Positions 1 through 11,594 of a stretch of 64,000 bases of DNA are shown piece after piece. The translations under genes were made by a program, and so were the position numbers. Source of the stretch: Planctomycetota bacterium (lineage in GTDB: Bacteria > Planctomycetota > Phycisphaerae > Phycisphaerales > UBA1924); contig JBCBSM010000001.1 in assembly GCA_039819165.1 (NCBI GenBank), forward strand, positions 1,364,001-1,428,000, given 5' to 3'. The notes beneath the pieces were generated by a model, which searched no databases, was not told where the DNA came from, and was given only the letters and a program-made list of their open reading frames with translations. Each line of letters starts with the position of its first letter. The stretch's first letter is position 1.

Positions 1-833
1 TCGCGCACCAGCGACGGCCCGCTCAAGGTCGGCTTGGCCTTGGTGCCCGACGCGAACATCGGACCCAGGCCCAGGTAGTCCGCGCCGTCCAGCACCGCTC
101 GCCTCGCGTGATCCAGCGTCGCACAGGACACGCCAACGAGCAGCCGATCGCCCCCCAGCCGCCGTACGTCCCGGGCCGGAGCGTCGCCCTGGCCGAGGTG
201 AACCCCCCGCGCGCCCGCCAGCAGCGCCACGTCGGGTCGATCGTTGACGACGACGTCCACGCCGTACCGCGACGCCAGCGCGACGAGCGTGCGAGCCCGG
301 CCGAGCAGTTCGCGGCCGTCCACGTGCTTCTCGCGGAGCTGCAGGCAGGTTGCGCCGCCCGCGCAGGCGGCCTCGGCGACCTCCGCCCAGGGCCGGCGGC
401 ACGCCTCCTCGGTCACCAGCACGCACAGCCGCCACCGCGGGCTCATGCCCCCGCCAACCGCGAGGGCCAGCTCGCGTTGCAACTCGTAGACCCCGTAGCG
501 GGCCGACTCGAAGGGCGCGGACGCGATGCCGAGGCCCTTGGCCGCCTCCTCGCACACGCGGAGAGCCTCCGCCGCCCGATTGCCGGCCGCCAGCACAATG
601 GACGCCAGTCCGGGCCGCTCCGACTCATCCGGGGCGGAGATCGTCGCCCCGACGTCGCGCGCCACATCCCGGGCGGCAAGCAGCCGGACCCCGCCGGCGG
701 CGGCCGCCTGGCGGGCCTCGTGCCGCATCAGCTTGAGCTTCTCGGCCGCCTCCCCGTCATCGAGGCAGAAGCGGGCGACGTCCTCGAGGGTGCGTAGGCC
801 CTCGCACGCGCGGTTCGCGTTGGCATCCAGCAT
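1..833 (-). CDS. thiE: Thiamine-phosphate synthase with N-terminal ThiD2-type domain (3' end cut by window edge)
   Basis: ThiE couples HMP-pyrophosphate and thiazole phosphate to thiamine phosphate in the cytoplasm. Two blocks are visible. Residues about 1-110 begin MLDANANRACEGLRTLEDVA, matching the ThiD2-type domain found fused to ThiE in some bacteria. From about residue 133 a TIM-barrel ThiE domain follows, with LQLREK near residue 160 and the phosphate-binding GADYLGLGPMF..GTK near 245. The C-terminal part lies outside the window. The ATG at 833 was chosen because the ThiD2 motif starts there; an in-frame GTG 18 bp upstream is possible. The gene lies downstream of the rRNA terminator on the same strand. 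No TPP riboswitch is visible in the 80 bp before it. Confidence 0.88.
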   Translation of the reverse strand, partial: MLDANANRACEGLRTLEDVARFCLDDGEAAEKLKLMRHEARQAAAAGGVRLLAARDVARDVGATISAPDESERPGLASIVLAAGNRAAEALRVCEEAAKGLGIASAPFESARYGVYELQRELALAVGGGMSPRWRLCVLVTEEACRRPWAEVAEAACAGGATCLQLREKHVDGRELLGRARTLVALASRYGVDVVVNDRPDVALLAGARGVHLGQGDAPARDVRRLGGDRLLVGVSCATLDHARRAVLDGADYLGLGPMFASGTKAKPTLSGPSLVR

Positions 834-916
834 GCGCGCAAGGCCCTGCACGCAAGATGGTAGTGAGACGGGCAGGCCAACCGGCGTTCGCAACCCCGGC
901 GCGGCGCCGAGGGCGC

Positions 917-953
917 AAAAAGAGAGCCCCGAGTGCGTTACCACTCGGGGCTC
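917..953 (-). terminator. Rho-independent terminator of the 23S-5S unit
   Basis: Positions 924-935 and 942-953 form a perfect 12-bp stem with a 6-nt loop. Read on the minus strand it is followed by CTCTTTTT. It lies just past the 3' end of the 5S rRNA. Confidence 0.85.
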
Positions 954-955
954 AA

Positions 956-1062
956 GCTCGGCGATGACCTACTTTCCCGCGAGGCAGTATCATCGGCGGC
1001 CTGGGCTTAACTGCTGTGTTCGGGATGGGAACAGGTGTCTCCCCAGACCTATGGTCGCCGAA
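956..1062 (-). rRNA. rrf: 5S ribosomal RNA
   Basis: The minus strand carries the conserved 5S core CCCATCCCGAACACAGCAGT, a helix I formed by TCGGCGA and TCGCCGA at the two ends, and the 3' block GGGAAAGTAGGTCATCGCC. The length of about 107 nt is shorter than the usual 115-120 nt; short 5S rRNAs have been described in planctomycetes. It follows the 23S gene by about 215 bp in the same transcription unit. Ends are estimated from helix I and may be off by a few bases. Confidence 0.93.
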
Positions 1063-1191
1063 TGTCCCGCTGGGGCGTTTCCGCCGCATGGGACTACGTC
1101 ATCTCCGGCTCTCTGGTCCGGTCGGGATCGAACGCGTGCGGCCGCCGTGCGTGTGCACGTCGGCCCGCACGAAGCGGGGCATGCGACGACG

Positions 1192-1221
1192 AACATGACC
1201 GTGATCAACATGACCGTGATC
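1192..1221. repeat. 15-bp perfect tandem repeat in the 23S-5S spacer
   Basis: AACATGACCGTGATC occurs at 1192-1206 and again at 1207-1221. It is followed at once by a near-complementary segment (ATGGT), so a small hairpin could also form. It lies in the transcribed spacer between the 23S and 5S rRNAs. Confidence 0.8.
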
Positions 1222-1276
1222 ATGGTTCGCGATTTCTGGCGAGTCTCGCCGCGATGGTTCGCGGCGGCTGGTTGGT

Positions 1277-4008
<2,732 letters not shown>

Positions 4009-4160
4009 ACCAACCCGACGCCGAGAACGACACCGCGTTGGCGAACCAAACGCACCTACACGCATCCGACCCCGAAGGGCCGAACACGCCCGGACCGCGC
4101 GACATTGCGTCGGGCGATCCGGTCTAGCGCTCGCTTGAAATCTTGTGTTGCTACCCGCTT

Positions 4161-4230
4161 GTTCTTCCATCCACGAGTGCGTCCGACCGGACCCGAGGGC
4201 CCCGTTGCACGCACGCACTTCCAGAAGAAC
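4161..4230 (-). other. Stem-loop in the 23S leader
   Basis: GTTCTTC at 4161-4167 pairs with GAAGAAC at 4224-4230, and AGTGCGT at 4176-4182 pairs with ACGCACT at 4213-4219. Together they form an interrupted hairpin in the leader between boxA and the 23S gene. A role in processing or antitermination is possible but not shown. Confidence 0.5.
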
Positions 4231-4249
4231 AGCGTTCGATCCGAACCGG

Positions 4250-4262
4250 TTGTCAAAGAGCC
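4250..4262 (-). promoter_or_regulatory. boxA-like antitermination site
   Basis: The minus strand reads GGCTCTTTGACAA, against the bacterial boxA consensus TGCTCTTTAACAA (11 of 13 match). It lies about 90 nt downstream of the promoter and about 240 nt before the 23S gene. NusB/S10 binding is expected from the family of sites, not shown here. Confidence 0.65.
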
Positions 4263-4350
4263 GCGGGTCGGCAGCGAATCCTCGCGACCGTCCCAGTCGC
4301 CCCCAGGCCAAGCCTGTTTGCCCGAGTTGAAACCCGTGCGGAGCGAGGGG

Positions 4351-4378
4351 ATGTTAGCCCGAACCCCGCCACCGTCAA
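4351..4378 (-). promoter_or_regulatory. Sigma-70 type promoter of the 23S-5S unit
   Basis: On the minus strand the -35 TTGACG (4378-4373) and -10 TAACAT (4356-4351) are separated by 16 bp. The site lies between the end of the upstream operon (4455) and boxA, so the 23S-5S pair can be transcribed independently of any 16S gene. Confidence 0.65.
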
Positions 4379-4454
4379 TCAAGCGGGGCGAATTCGACGC
4401 CAAATTTCGCGTCGCGCCGCGGCCTCTCGGGCCGGACGCGCAGGCCCTACGGGC

Positions 4455-6527
4455 TCAGCCGCCGCCGCCGCCACCGCCGCCCTTCGGATCGAAGCCACCC
4501 GGATCGCGATCCCGGTCGCGATCCCGTCCCCGATCGACCGGGTCTGGGGGGAGTTCGACCGCCAGCGGCTGGCCCTGCCGCGTGCCCTCTTCGGCCGACG
4601 ACGTCAGCCGGGCGTACAGCCTGCCCTGGCGCTCCGAGCCCACCTGCCTGCGCACGATGGGCGGCCCGTCGAGGAACGAGAAGTACGCGATGGGCTGCGT
4701 CGTCCGCTCGACCAGGCCCTCGCCGCGGACAGCCTCGGTGGTGACGTCCACCAGCAGCACGTCGAGCTGGATGGGCACCTCGTCGGGCACGGGCTCGCCC
4801 TCTTCGCCGCCCTGCTGGCCGGGCAAGCCCGACGCGCCCACGCCCCTCGCGTCGAACTGGTCGTCGCCCTCCGCCGCGTCGGCGTCGACGAGCACGAAGG
4901 ACAGGTCGTCGGGCATCCGCGCCCTTCCGGCCAGCAGCTCGCCGGGCCGCAGCGTCACCGTGCCCCGCCGGTAGTAGCCGTAATAAAAGACGAACGCCTC
5001 GAGCGTGGCCGACGGCTCGCTCGGGCCGAGGCCCACGGCATTGCCGTCGTTGGCGCTGACCACGAAGAAGGCCGTCTTCGGCGCCACCTGCACCGGGTCG
5101 CTCCAGGGCGAAGCCTCGCTCAGCAGGATCGGCGACTCGGCCATCGCCTTCTGCTCGTCGATCAGCACCGAATCGCGGCCGAAGGCGGGGTTGTTGATCG
5201 CCAGCCGCGTGCGATAGCGATAGGTCGCCCCCGCCCGCGCCGTGACGTCGTGGGCCCACATCCGGGCGGCCGTCTCGCGGAGCAGCCGCTCGTCGGGCTC
5301 CTCCTCGGCGATCCGCTCGATGGCCAAGCCCGTCTCGGGATCGAATCCCAGCCTGCGGATCTCCTCCTCGTTCTCGGCCAGCCGCGCCTCGAGCTGCTCC
5401 TTCTGCTCGACGAGCCGCCGCACGGCGGGATCATCCTCGTCGTCGGCGTCGCCGGGATCGCGCGGCGGCCGGCGGGTGCCGCGTCCGCGGGGTTCGGCTG
5501 CCTGGCGATCGCCGCCGCCCCGGGCGCTGGACGACTGCCGCTCCTCGGTGATCCGCTCGTCGAAGTTCTCGATCCGACGCTTGAGCGTGGCGTTCTCGCG
5601 CGACAACCGCTGCACCTCATCGGTCGCGCTCCGACGCTGCGCCATCCGCTCGCGGAGCTGCGTCGGCGCGACCCACGCCTCCCCGGCGATCATCCGGTAG
5701 GGCTGCGGGCGGCGATAGTCGGCCGCGAACTCGTACGCCCCGCGGGCGTCGGCCGCGAGCTGTTCGCGCGTCAGCGTGCCGTCGGCGACCTCGGCCCGCA
5801 GGTCGGCCATGAGGTTGGTGCCGCCGGGCATGCCCTCGATGACGACGATGTCGGACCACGAGCCGTCGGGCTGCAGTTCCTGGCGCTCCAGCTGCAGGCC
5901 GAACGCCTCGACGCTTGCCCACCAGTTGAGCGGCAGCGGACGCAGCTCGCCGCCCACGCCGTCTGGGTCGTCGCGGAAGGCGGCCTCGAGCGCCACGCCG
6001 TCGTAGGTCGCCTCCACGCTGACCATCGCAAGGTCGTACGGCTGCTCGTCGCCGACGAGCGCAGCCAGCTCCTCGCTCGCCAGCACGTCGTACGGGTCGA
6101 GCGTGCCCGCGTAGGTCTCGGCGATGGGCCGGCTGGGCGCGGGCGGCGTGACCTCCACGTAGCGGACGTCCTCGCCGGCGGCCTGCCCGCTGACCTCGAT
6201 GGCGGTCACCTCGCCAAGCGCCGCGATCGTCGGCCGCACCGCCACGCCGCCGGTCACGCGGGCCTCGATGCCGTCGAGCACGTCCATGCGACCCTGCGCA
6301 TCGGGCAGCTCCACGTCGGGCTGGGTCATCCGGCCCTCGCTGCGTTCGGCCAGCTCCTTGGCGGGCTCGAAGACCTCCTGCGGCCGATACTCACGGTTCT
6401 CGATCTGGACCGTGTTGGGCTCGATCACGAACTGCATCGCTACGACGCCCGCGGCGACGGCGACCATCGCGCCCAGCAGGATCTTCTCGACGTGCGCCTC
6501 GAAGAAATTCACACCCTTGAGCTTCAT
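4455..6527 (-). CDS. Single-pass membrane protein of the PilM-like operon (third gene)
   Basis: A 690-residue protein. A short cytoplasmic start (MKLKGVNFFEAHVEK) is followed by one membrane helix at about residues 12-36. A long extracytoplasmic part then holds two predicted coiled-coil stretches, around the RENATLKRRIENFDERI segment and around EQKEQLEARLAENEEEI. It ends in a Pro/Asp/Arg-rich and poly-Gly tail. The ATG at 6527 has GAGGAG 6 nt upstream, and the ORF further upstream is not protein-like. It begins 19 bp after the preceding gene. By position it could be a structural partner of the PilM-like ATPase fold protein, comparable with the pilus-locus membrane proteins of Akkermansia. No family could be assigned from sequence alone. 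Confidence 0.8.
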   Translation of the reverse strand: MKLKGVNFFEAHVEKILLGAMVAVAAGVVAMQFVIEPNTVQIENREYRPQEVFEPAKELAERSEGRMTQPDVELPDAQGRMDVLDGIEARVTGGVAVRPTIAALGEVTAIEVSGQAAGEDVRYVEVTPPAPSRPIAETYAGTLDPYDVLASEELAALVGDEQPYDLAMVSVEATYDGVALEAAFRDDPDGVGGELRPLPLNWWASVEAFGLQLERQELQPDGSWSDIVVIEGMPGGTNLMADLRAEVADGTLTREQLAADARGAYEFAADYRRPQPYRMIAGEAWVAPTQLRERMAQRRSATDEVQRLSRENATLKRRIENFDERITEERQSSSARGGGDRQAAEPRGRGTRRPPRDPGDADDEDDPAVRRLVEQKEQLEARLAENEEEIRRLGFDPETGLAIERIAEEEPDERLLRETAARMWAHDVTARAGATYRYRTRLAINNPAFGRDSVLIDEQKAMAESPILLSEASPWSDPVQVAPKTAFFVVSANDGNAVGLGPSEPSATLEAFVFYYGYYRRGTVTLRPGELLAGRARMPDDLSFVLVDADAAEGDDQFDARGVGASGLPGQQGGEEGEPVPDEVPIQLDVLLVDVTTEAVRGEGLVERTTQPIAYFSFLDGPPIVRRQVGSERQGRLYARLTSSAEEGTRQGQPLAVELPPDPVDRGRDRDRDRDPGGFDPKGGGGGGGG

Positions 6528-6546
6528 CGCATGCTCCTCGCGGCGA

Positions 6547-7914
6547 TCATCGTGGGCCGTCCCCGTCGCCCGAATCCTCGGGCTCCTCCTCGGGGTGCGG
6601 TTCCATTCCAAGATTCGTGCGGATCACGTCGGGCATCAGCGGTGCCGTCCACGATCGCAGGTAGATGAACTCCAGCTGCAGATCGAGCTGCACCACGTGC
6701 GCCGGGCCGTAGAAGTAGCCCTGCTCCACGTGCTCCCACGCGTCCACCGGGCCGACGTCCAGGTCCGTGACGGTGATCAGATTCTGCTGCGCGGTCGCAT
6801 CCAGGATCTCGGGGATCCGCCGCGAATCCACGACGAGCGACATCCGCACCGGCCGGATGTCGTAGAGCTGGTTCGACCAGCCGGGATCGCGCCCCGAGGG
6901 CGACACGACGTACCGCGGCTCGAAGACGCCGGTCCGCGGGCTTGGCCCGACGTCGCCGGCAACCTCGACGCCGTCCTGCATCGTCGTGCGCGTGACGTCG
7001 AACGGCGGGGCCGACAGCGACACCACCCGCTTGATGGGCGCCTCGACGATCGGCAGCAGCTCGCCATTGCGTGTATTCGCCAGACGCAGGAAGCCGACGA
7101 CGTCCTCCGCCAGCCAGTAGTCGTACTGCCAGAACCACGTAGTGGCGTGCAGCGGCGGCCGCGCCAGCGCCTGCCGCGGGAAGGACAGGCCAGCCGACGT
7201 CGGCAGCTCGCCCGAGAACACGTCCAGCGACATGTAGATCGAGTGGTCCTGGGCGCGCCGTGCGTACAGGTTCAGCCGCTGCTCCTTGAGCTCGTCCTGG
7301 AGCGCGTCGGCTTCCTCGGCTGTCAGCTCGCTGCGGCCGCTCTTGGCCTGCTCACGCTCCAGCAGCCGCTGCTCCTCGTCGCGCAGCCGCTCGAGGACCA
7401 TCTGCGGCTCGGGCGGCGTCGTCGCGTTCAGGCTCGCAACCAGCGCCTCGTACGCCGCTTGCGTGCCCGGATCGTCATCGGGCACCAGCAGCTTTTGCAT
7501 CTGCAGCCGGAGCAGCTGGGCCTGGGTGCCGTCGGCCGGCTCCTTGGGGAAGAGCCCCTCCACCAGCGGACCTCGACCCTTCTGGTTGAAGTCCGCGATG
7601 GTGGCGACCGCCTCCTCGATGCGGGCGTCCTGCAGCTCGAGCTGCTCGCGGAAGAAGCTCGTCCGCTTCTCGTGCGGCAGCACGCCCGACTCGCGGATCT
7701 CCTCGAGCCCCTCGAAGGGCGCCGGGAGGCTGTAGCTCACGGTGAGGCCCTTGAGTTGCTGCAGCAGCCGCTCGCCCTCGCTCCGCTGGCTCTCGCGGAT
7801 CTGCTGGTTCATGCCGCCGCTGACGAACCACGCCGCGGGCAGCACCACCAGGATGACCAGCACGCTGACGCCCAGCGGCCACCGCTTCTTGACCAGGGTC
7901 ATCGCGTTGCTCAC
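6547..7914 (-). CDS. Membrane protein of the PilM-like operon, possible PilN/PilO-type component (second gene)
   Basis: A 455-residue protein with one N-terminal membrane helix at about residues 10-32 (KKRWPLGVSVLVILVVLPA), then a coiled-coil-prone stretch and a mixed alpha/beta periplasmic part. The architecture of a short cytoplasmic tail, one helix, a coiled coil and a small fold is that of PilN/PilO and of the pilus-locus protein Amuc_1100 of Akkermansia; sequence identity to these was not testable. The GTG at 7914 overlaps the stop of the upstream gene (GTGA); an ATG at 7902 is the alternative start. Translational coupling implies stoichiometric production with the PilM-like protein. Confidence 0.8.
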   Translation of the reverse strand: MSNAMTLVKKRWPLGVSVLVILVVLPAAWFVSGGMNQQIRESQRSEGERLLQQLKGLTVSYSLPAPFEGLEEIRESGVLPHEKRTSFFREQLELQDARIEEAVATIADFNQKGRGPLVEGLFPKEPADGTQAQLLRLQMQKLLVPDDDPGTQAAYEALVASLNATTPPEPQMVLERLRDEEQRLLEREQAKSGRSELTAEEADALQDELKEQRLNLYARRAQDHSIYMSLDVFSGELPTSAGLSFPRQALARPPLHATTWFWQYDYWLAEDVVGFLRLANTRNGELLPIVEAPIKRVVSLSAPPFDVTRTTMQDGVEVAGDVGPSPRTGVFEPRYVVSPSGRDPGWSNQLYDIRPVRMSLVVDSRRIPEILDATAQQNLITVTDLDVGPVDAWEHVEQGYFYGPAHVVQLDLQLEFIYLRSWTAPLMPDVIRTNLGMEPHPEEEPEDSGDGDGPR

Positions 7915-9965
7915 GAGCCACCCCCCCGCCGCTCGTCCTCGTCGAGCAGATGTAGCGTCCACGTCGCCTCGAAGTAGAGCCTCGTCGCGTCGTCGGGCAG
8001 CGTGGGCTCGGGCCTGGGGATCGGATAGCGGTTCGCCAGGTCGGTCGAACCCGGCGCCCCCAATCCCTGCCCCGGTCGGCCGGCACGTGGCCCGCCCGAC
8101 CCGACCGTGCCGCCGGACCCGGTCACCTGCCTCGGCGGCGCCGCGCGCCCCGGACGGCCCGGCGTCTGCTGCGCCCGTCGGCCGGGAGGGCTCGCCTGAC
8201 GCCCGCGCTCCCGCGACGGTGGCTCGATTTCGCTCCCGCCCGACGGGGGTTCAAGCTCACCGCCGCCCCCCGCGCCCCGCATCTGGGCGCCGGTGACCTG
8301 CCGGCGGGCGACCCACGTCGAGCCGTCCACCACGATCTTGTAGGGCACGCCCTCGCGGATGCCCTCGTTCTGCCGCAGCCAGCTGTCGATCGAGCTGACG
8401 ATGAACGACTCGGCCGCGTCCGGGCGATCCGTAAATGCCCGCACCACCACGCGGATCTGCGGCACGCTCGGCCCCTGGGGCTCGTCGAATCGCGTCGGAT
8501 CGGGCTGCGGCGGAGGCACGTACTCGGTCGCCACCGCCTCGATCTGGATCACCGGCGAGTCGACCTGGTTGGGGCCATCCTCGCGGTTGAGCTCCTCGGC
8601 GTACTCGAGCATCAGGCTGAGGTCGTCGACGAGGTGCGGGAAGATGTCCCGCCCCTCGGCCAGCGCAACGAGGTTCGACGCGGTGCGGTCGATCGCCTGC
8701 GAACCCGTCACGTCCGACGCCTCGCGCTTCAGCCCCTCGCCGATGTTGAGCACCTGCCGGATGATCGGCGGCTCGGGGTACGCATCTACCGCGGCGCGAT
8801 CCAGGAACGGCCGGATGAACATCGCCCCGCCCGCGACCACCGCGATGCCCGCCGCCGCCGCGAACCATGGCGTCTTGCGGCGCCACACGGCCTCGCGCAC
8901 GATGGCCGCGGGCATCAGGTTGGCCTCGAGGGTCGCGAAGTCCAGACCCTGGAGCGCAAGGCCGTACGCGGTCATCAGCTGGCTGGCCGACTCGCCGAGC
9001 GTCGCCGCCTGCGGCCCGTCGATCTTCGCCCGCTTGAATTCCTCGACCGGCAGCACGCTGAGCTGCAGCTGCTGCTGGAGCGACTTGCGGATGCCCGGCA
9101 GCTTGAACGTCGCGCCCACGCCCACGACGCGCTGCAGATCCGAATCGCTGTGCAGCGACTGGTAGTAGCCGATCGACCGCTGGATCTCCTGGCCCAGGTC
9201 GGCGAACACCGGACGCATCGCCTGCAGCACGTGCCGCGCGCTCTTGCTCTTCTGCACGTCCCGCTTGATGACCTCGGCCTTCGAGTAGCTGACCGAGAAC
9301 TGGTCGACGATCGCCTGCGTGAAGTTGTGCCCGCCCAGCGGGAAGGTCCGCACCCAGACGCGGCCGGCCTCGGCGATGATGATGTCCGTCGAGGTCGTCC
9401 CGACATCCACGATCACCGTGCCCGCCGTCCGCTCGTCGAACACCCAGTCGTACGCCATCGCGTTGTACGCGGCGAGCGGACTGAGCGTCACGATGTCGGG
9501 CACCAGCCCGAAGTCGTCGTAGAGCTGCAGCTGGTCGCGGATGCGCTGCTTCGTCGCCGCGAAGATGCCCACCTCCACGTCGGGCGACTCCGGCGAGCGG
9601 AACGTCTGGAAGTCCCACTCGACCTCGTCCAGCGAGAAGGGGATCTGCTGCTCGGCCTCGAATTGCACGATCTTGGGAACCTGCTTGGGTTCCACCGGCG
9701 GCAGCTTGGCGAAGCGGGCGAACGCCGCGTGCCCGGGCACCGACACCGCCACCCGGGCCTTGCCCAGGTCGTACTGGTTCACGAACGCGCCCATCGCGAT
9801 GCGGATCGCGTCGTCCGCGTTCAGTTCGGGCGTCGATAGCACCCGCTTGTGCGCCTGCACTGCGAAGTCGGCCACGCGGACGCCTTCGCCGTCCAGCACC
9901 AGCTTGACGGCCTTGATGCCGCCCGCGCCCACCTCGATGCCCCAGCACGCGTTCGAGTTCGCCAT
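7911..9965 (-). CDS. pilM: PilM-like actin-fold protein with long C-terminal extension
   Basis: The N-terminal 350 residues match PilM: WGIEVGAGGIKAVKL at the start, the phosphate-binding IVDVGTTSTDIIIAE near residue 185, and the SIGYYQS..GVGATFKLPG region typical of the family. PilM is a cytoplasmic FtsA/actin-like protein that recruits PilN. Unlike ordinary PilM (about 350 residues), this protein is 684 residues. A membrane helix at about 362-382 follows, then a periplasmic domain, then a Gly/Pro/Arg-rich linker (about 560-640) and a short folded tail. It may therefore be a PilM-PilN fusion. The ATG at 9965 is chosen because the actin-fold motif starts there. Confidence 0.85.
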   Translation of the reverse strand: MANSNACWGIEVGAGGIKAVKLVLDGEGVRVADFAVQAHKRVLSTPELNADDAIRIAMGAFVNQYDLGKARVAVSVPGHAAFARFAKLPPVEPKQVPKIVQFEAEQQIPFSLDEVEWDFQTFRSPESPDVEVGIFAATKQRIRDQLQLYDDFGLVPDIVTLSPLAAYNAMAYDWVFDERTAGTVIVDVGTTSTDIIIAEAGRVWVRTFPLGGHNFTQAIVDQFSVSYSKAEVIKRDVQKSKSARHVLQAMRPVFADLGQEIQRSIGYYQSLHSDSDLQRVVGVGATFKLPGIRKSLQQQLQLSVLPVEEFKRAKIDGPQAATLGESASQLMTAYGLALQGLDFATLEANLMPAAIVREAVWRRKTPWFAAAAGIAVVAGGAMFIRPFLDRAAVDAYPEPPIIRQVLNIGEGLKREASDVTGSQAIDRTASNLVALAEGRDIFPHLVDDLSLMLEYAEELNREDGPNQVDSPVIQIEAVATEYVPPPQPDPTRFDEPQGPSVPQIRVVVRAFTDRPDAAESFIVSSIDSWLRQNEGIREGVPYKIVVDGSTWVARRQVTGAQMRGAGGGGELEPPSGGSEIEPPSRERGRQASPPGRRAQQTPGRPGRAAPPRQVTGSGGTVGSGGPRAGRPGQGLGAPGSTDLANRYPIPRPEPTLPDDATRLYFEATWTLHLLDEDERRGGGS

Positions 9966-10241
9966 CGCGTCATTCCTTACTTGCGAGCCAGGCGGCTCGC
10001 CCTGTCTTCCTGCCCCGGCACCCACGCATCCTCGATCGCGTGATCCACCCGGCGCATCCGCCGCCGCGGTCCGCTTATATGACCCCATCCGAAGAGGTGC
10101 CGATCGTACACCGAGCACGGTCCGCGGCGTGGCACCGAGCGGTGCATCGCCGCCGCCGACCTCCATACGAGCCTGCAGGCGTGCAGTTTCGGGCGGCACC
10201 GCCGCGTTACAGCCCCGTGACCGAACCGCCCCGGGAGGGCC

Positions 10242-11594
10242 CTAGGCCGCCTCGCCCCGGATCGCCCCGGCCATCAGGCCCACCAGCATCTGGCCCTTGG
10301 GGTCGACCGCGCCCTGGTAGTGCAAGACGTCCAGGCCGCAGGGCGCGGCGATGCCCATCGCGGCGACCAATGGGCCCGTGGACGACCACCGGGTGGGGTT
10401 CTGCTGCCACGCCATGGCCGCCACCATCTCCTCGGGCTTGCCCTGCTCAAGGAGTTGCAGCATCTCCCGGTCGTGCTGCACGACCCGCTGGAGGAACTGC
10501 TGGCTCTCCTGGGATTGGTCCATCAGCTGGACCTGGTCGCCGAACATCTTCCCAACGTGGCTCAGATCGGACGACGCAACGACCAGCGTGCGGCCGCCAA
10601 GCTCGGCCAGCGCCGCCCGGACCGCCTCGACGAACGCCGGGATGCCCACGCCGTTGCCGTCGTAGCTCTCGCCGTTGTTAGCCGCGGCATCGTGCACCAG
10701 GGCCGCGAACACCCGCGGGTACGCCCCCTGCTCGTCGGGGCCGAAGACGTGCTGGATCCACGGGATCTGTAGCTCGATGGAGTGCTCCCGCTCGTGGTCG
10801 AAGCGGTGCTCGAAGAGCCCCTCGCCCAGGGACGCCCGCAGCCGATCGGCCAGCTCGCGGTCGGCCGGGCACTGGCCCAGCGGGCTCTGGTAGCCCTTGT
10901 CGCAGCCGCACACGCCCGACGAGCGCCCATAGTGGTTGGGCCCCAGGATCAGCACGCGATCCGGCCGGTCGACCACCCGCAGCCGCCCGTACGCCGCGGC
11001 GTAGACGTTGGCGCCGCGGGTGTAGTCGATCGCCGGCACCGCCAGCCCGGGCGGCAGGGCGTCCAGGCTCGGGTTTTCCGCATCCTTCAGGGCCGCGTCG
11101 ATGACCTGGTCGAAGTGGGCCCGAAGGGCGTCGGCTGCCCCCTCGGCGATCTGCTCGTCGGTCGCATCCTCGCCGAGCGACTTTCGAGCGAGGGCCTCGG
11201 CGTAGTCGGCCGTGTTCGACGGCGGCAGCACCTCGCTGCTGTCGAAGGCCCGGGTGAAGTCCGTCCACACCGTGTCGAAGGTCGGACCGTGCAGCAGCGC
11301 CGCATTGTCCAGCTGGGCCACCAGCAGCTCGACCGATCGCCGCTCGAGCCCCTGGCCGACCTGGGCCACGATCTCGTCGATCGTCCGCGTGCCGTCCATC
11401 AGCGGCAGCACGTGCTGCGCCGCCGGCGACGTAAAGACGACCTTGCGGCTGATCTGCCGCGCGTCGGCCACGCCCAGGGCGGGCTGACCCTTGATCTCGG
11501 CTGGAAAACCCTTGATCTGCCTCAACTTAGGGTGCGTGTGATGCTCCGCGGCCGGATCGAACTCGGGCAGCGGCGGATTGGCTTCATCGCTCAT
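10242..11594 (-). CDS. MEMO family protein (AmmeMemoRadiSam system protein B) with N-terminal PqqD-like domain
   Basis: Residues about 165-450 carry the MEMO fold signatures: LGPNHYG, HSIELQIPWIQ, ASSDLSHVG and a late PCGLDVL. These supply the His/His/Cys metal site of the dioxygenase-like family. The first 150 residues contain a segment (..HVLPLMDGTRTIDEIVAQVGQG..) that resembles the PqqD/winged-helix peptide-binding modules of radical-SAM maturation systems. MEMO proteins often occur with AMMECR1 and a radical SAM protein, but neither is adjacent here. The start at ATG 11594 was chosen because upstream sequence is not protein-like. It is divergent from the gene at 11754. The substrate is unknown. 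Confidence 0.85.
   Translation of the reverse strand: MSDEANPPLPEFDPAAEHHTHPKLRQIKGFPAEIKGQPALGVADARQISRKVVFTSPAAQHVLPLMDGTRTIDEIVAQVGQGLERRSVELLVAQLDNAALLHGPTFDTVWTDFTRAFDSSEVLPPSNTADYAEALARKSLGEDATDEQIAEGAADALRAHFDQVIDAALKDAENPSLDALPPGLAVPAIDYTRGANVYAAAYGRLRVVDRPDRVLILGPNHYGRSSGVCGCDKGYQSPLGQCPADRELADRLRASLGEGLFEHRFDHEREHSIELQIPWIQHVFGPDEQGAYPRVFAALVHDAAANNGESYDGNGVGIPAFVEAVRAALAELGGRTLVVASSDLSHVGKMFGDQVQLMDQSQESQQFLQRVVQHDREMLQLLEQGKPEEMVAAMAWQQNPTRWSSTGPLVAAMGIAAPCGLDVLHYQGAVDPKGQMLVGLMAGAIRGEAA

Noticed and set aside
834-960. TPP riboswitch before thiE
   Set aside because: The short gap holds only the rRNA terminator and no conserved THI-box sequence on the minus strand.
4143-6668. 841-codon plus-strand ORF
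   Set aside because: It is antisense to the membrane protein gene of the PilM-like operon. The His/Arg-rich, low-complexity translation is typical of a shadow frame in high-GC DNA.
8634-9839. 401-codon plus-strand ORF
   Set aside because: It is antisense to pilM and has Arg/His-rich composition and no motif.
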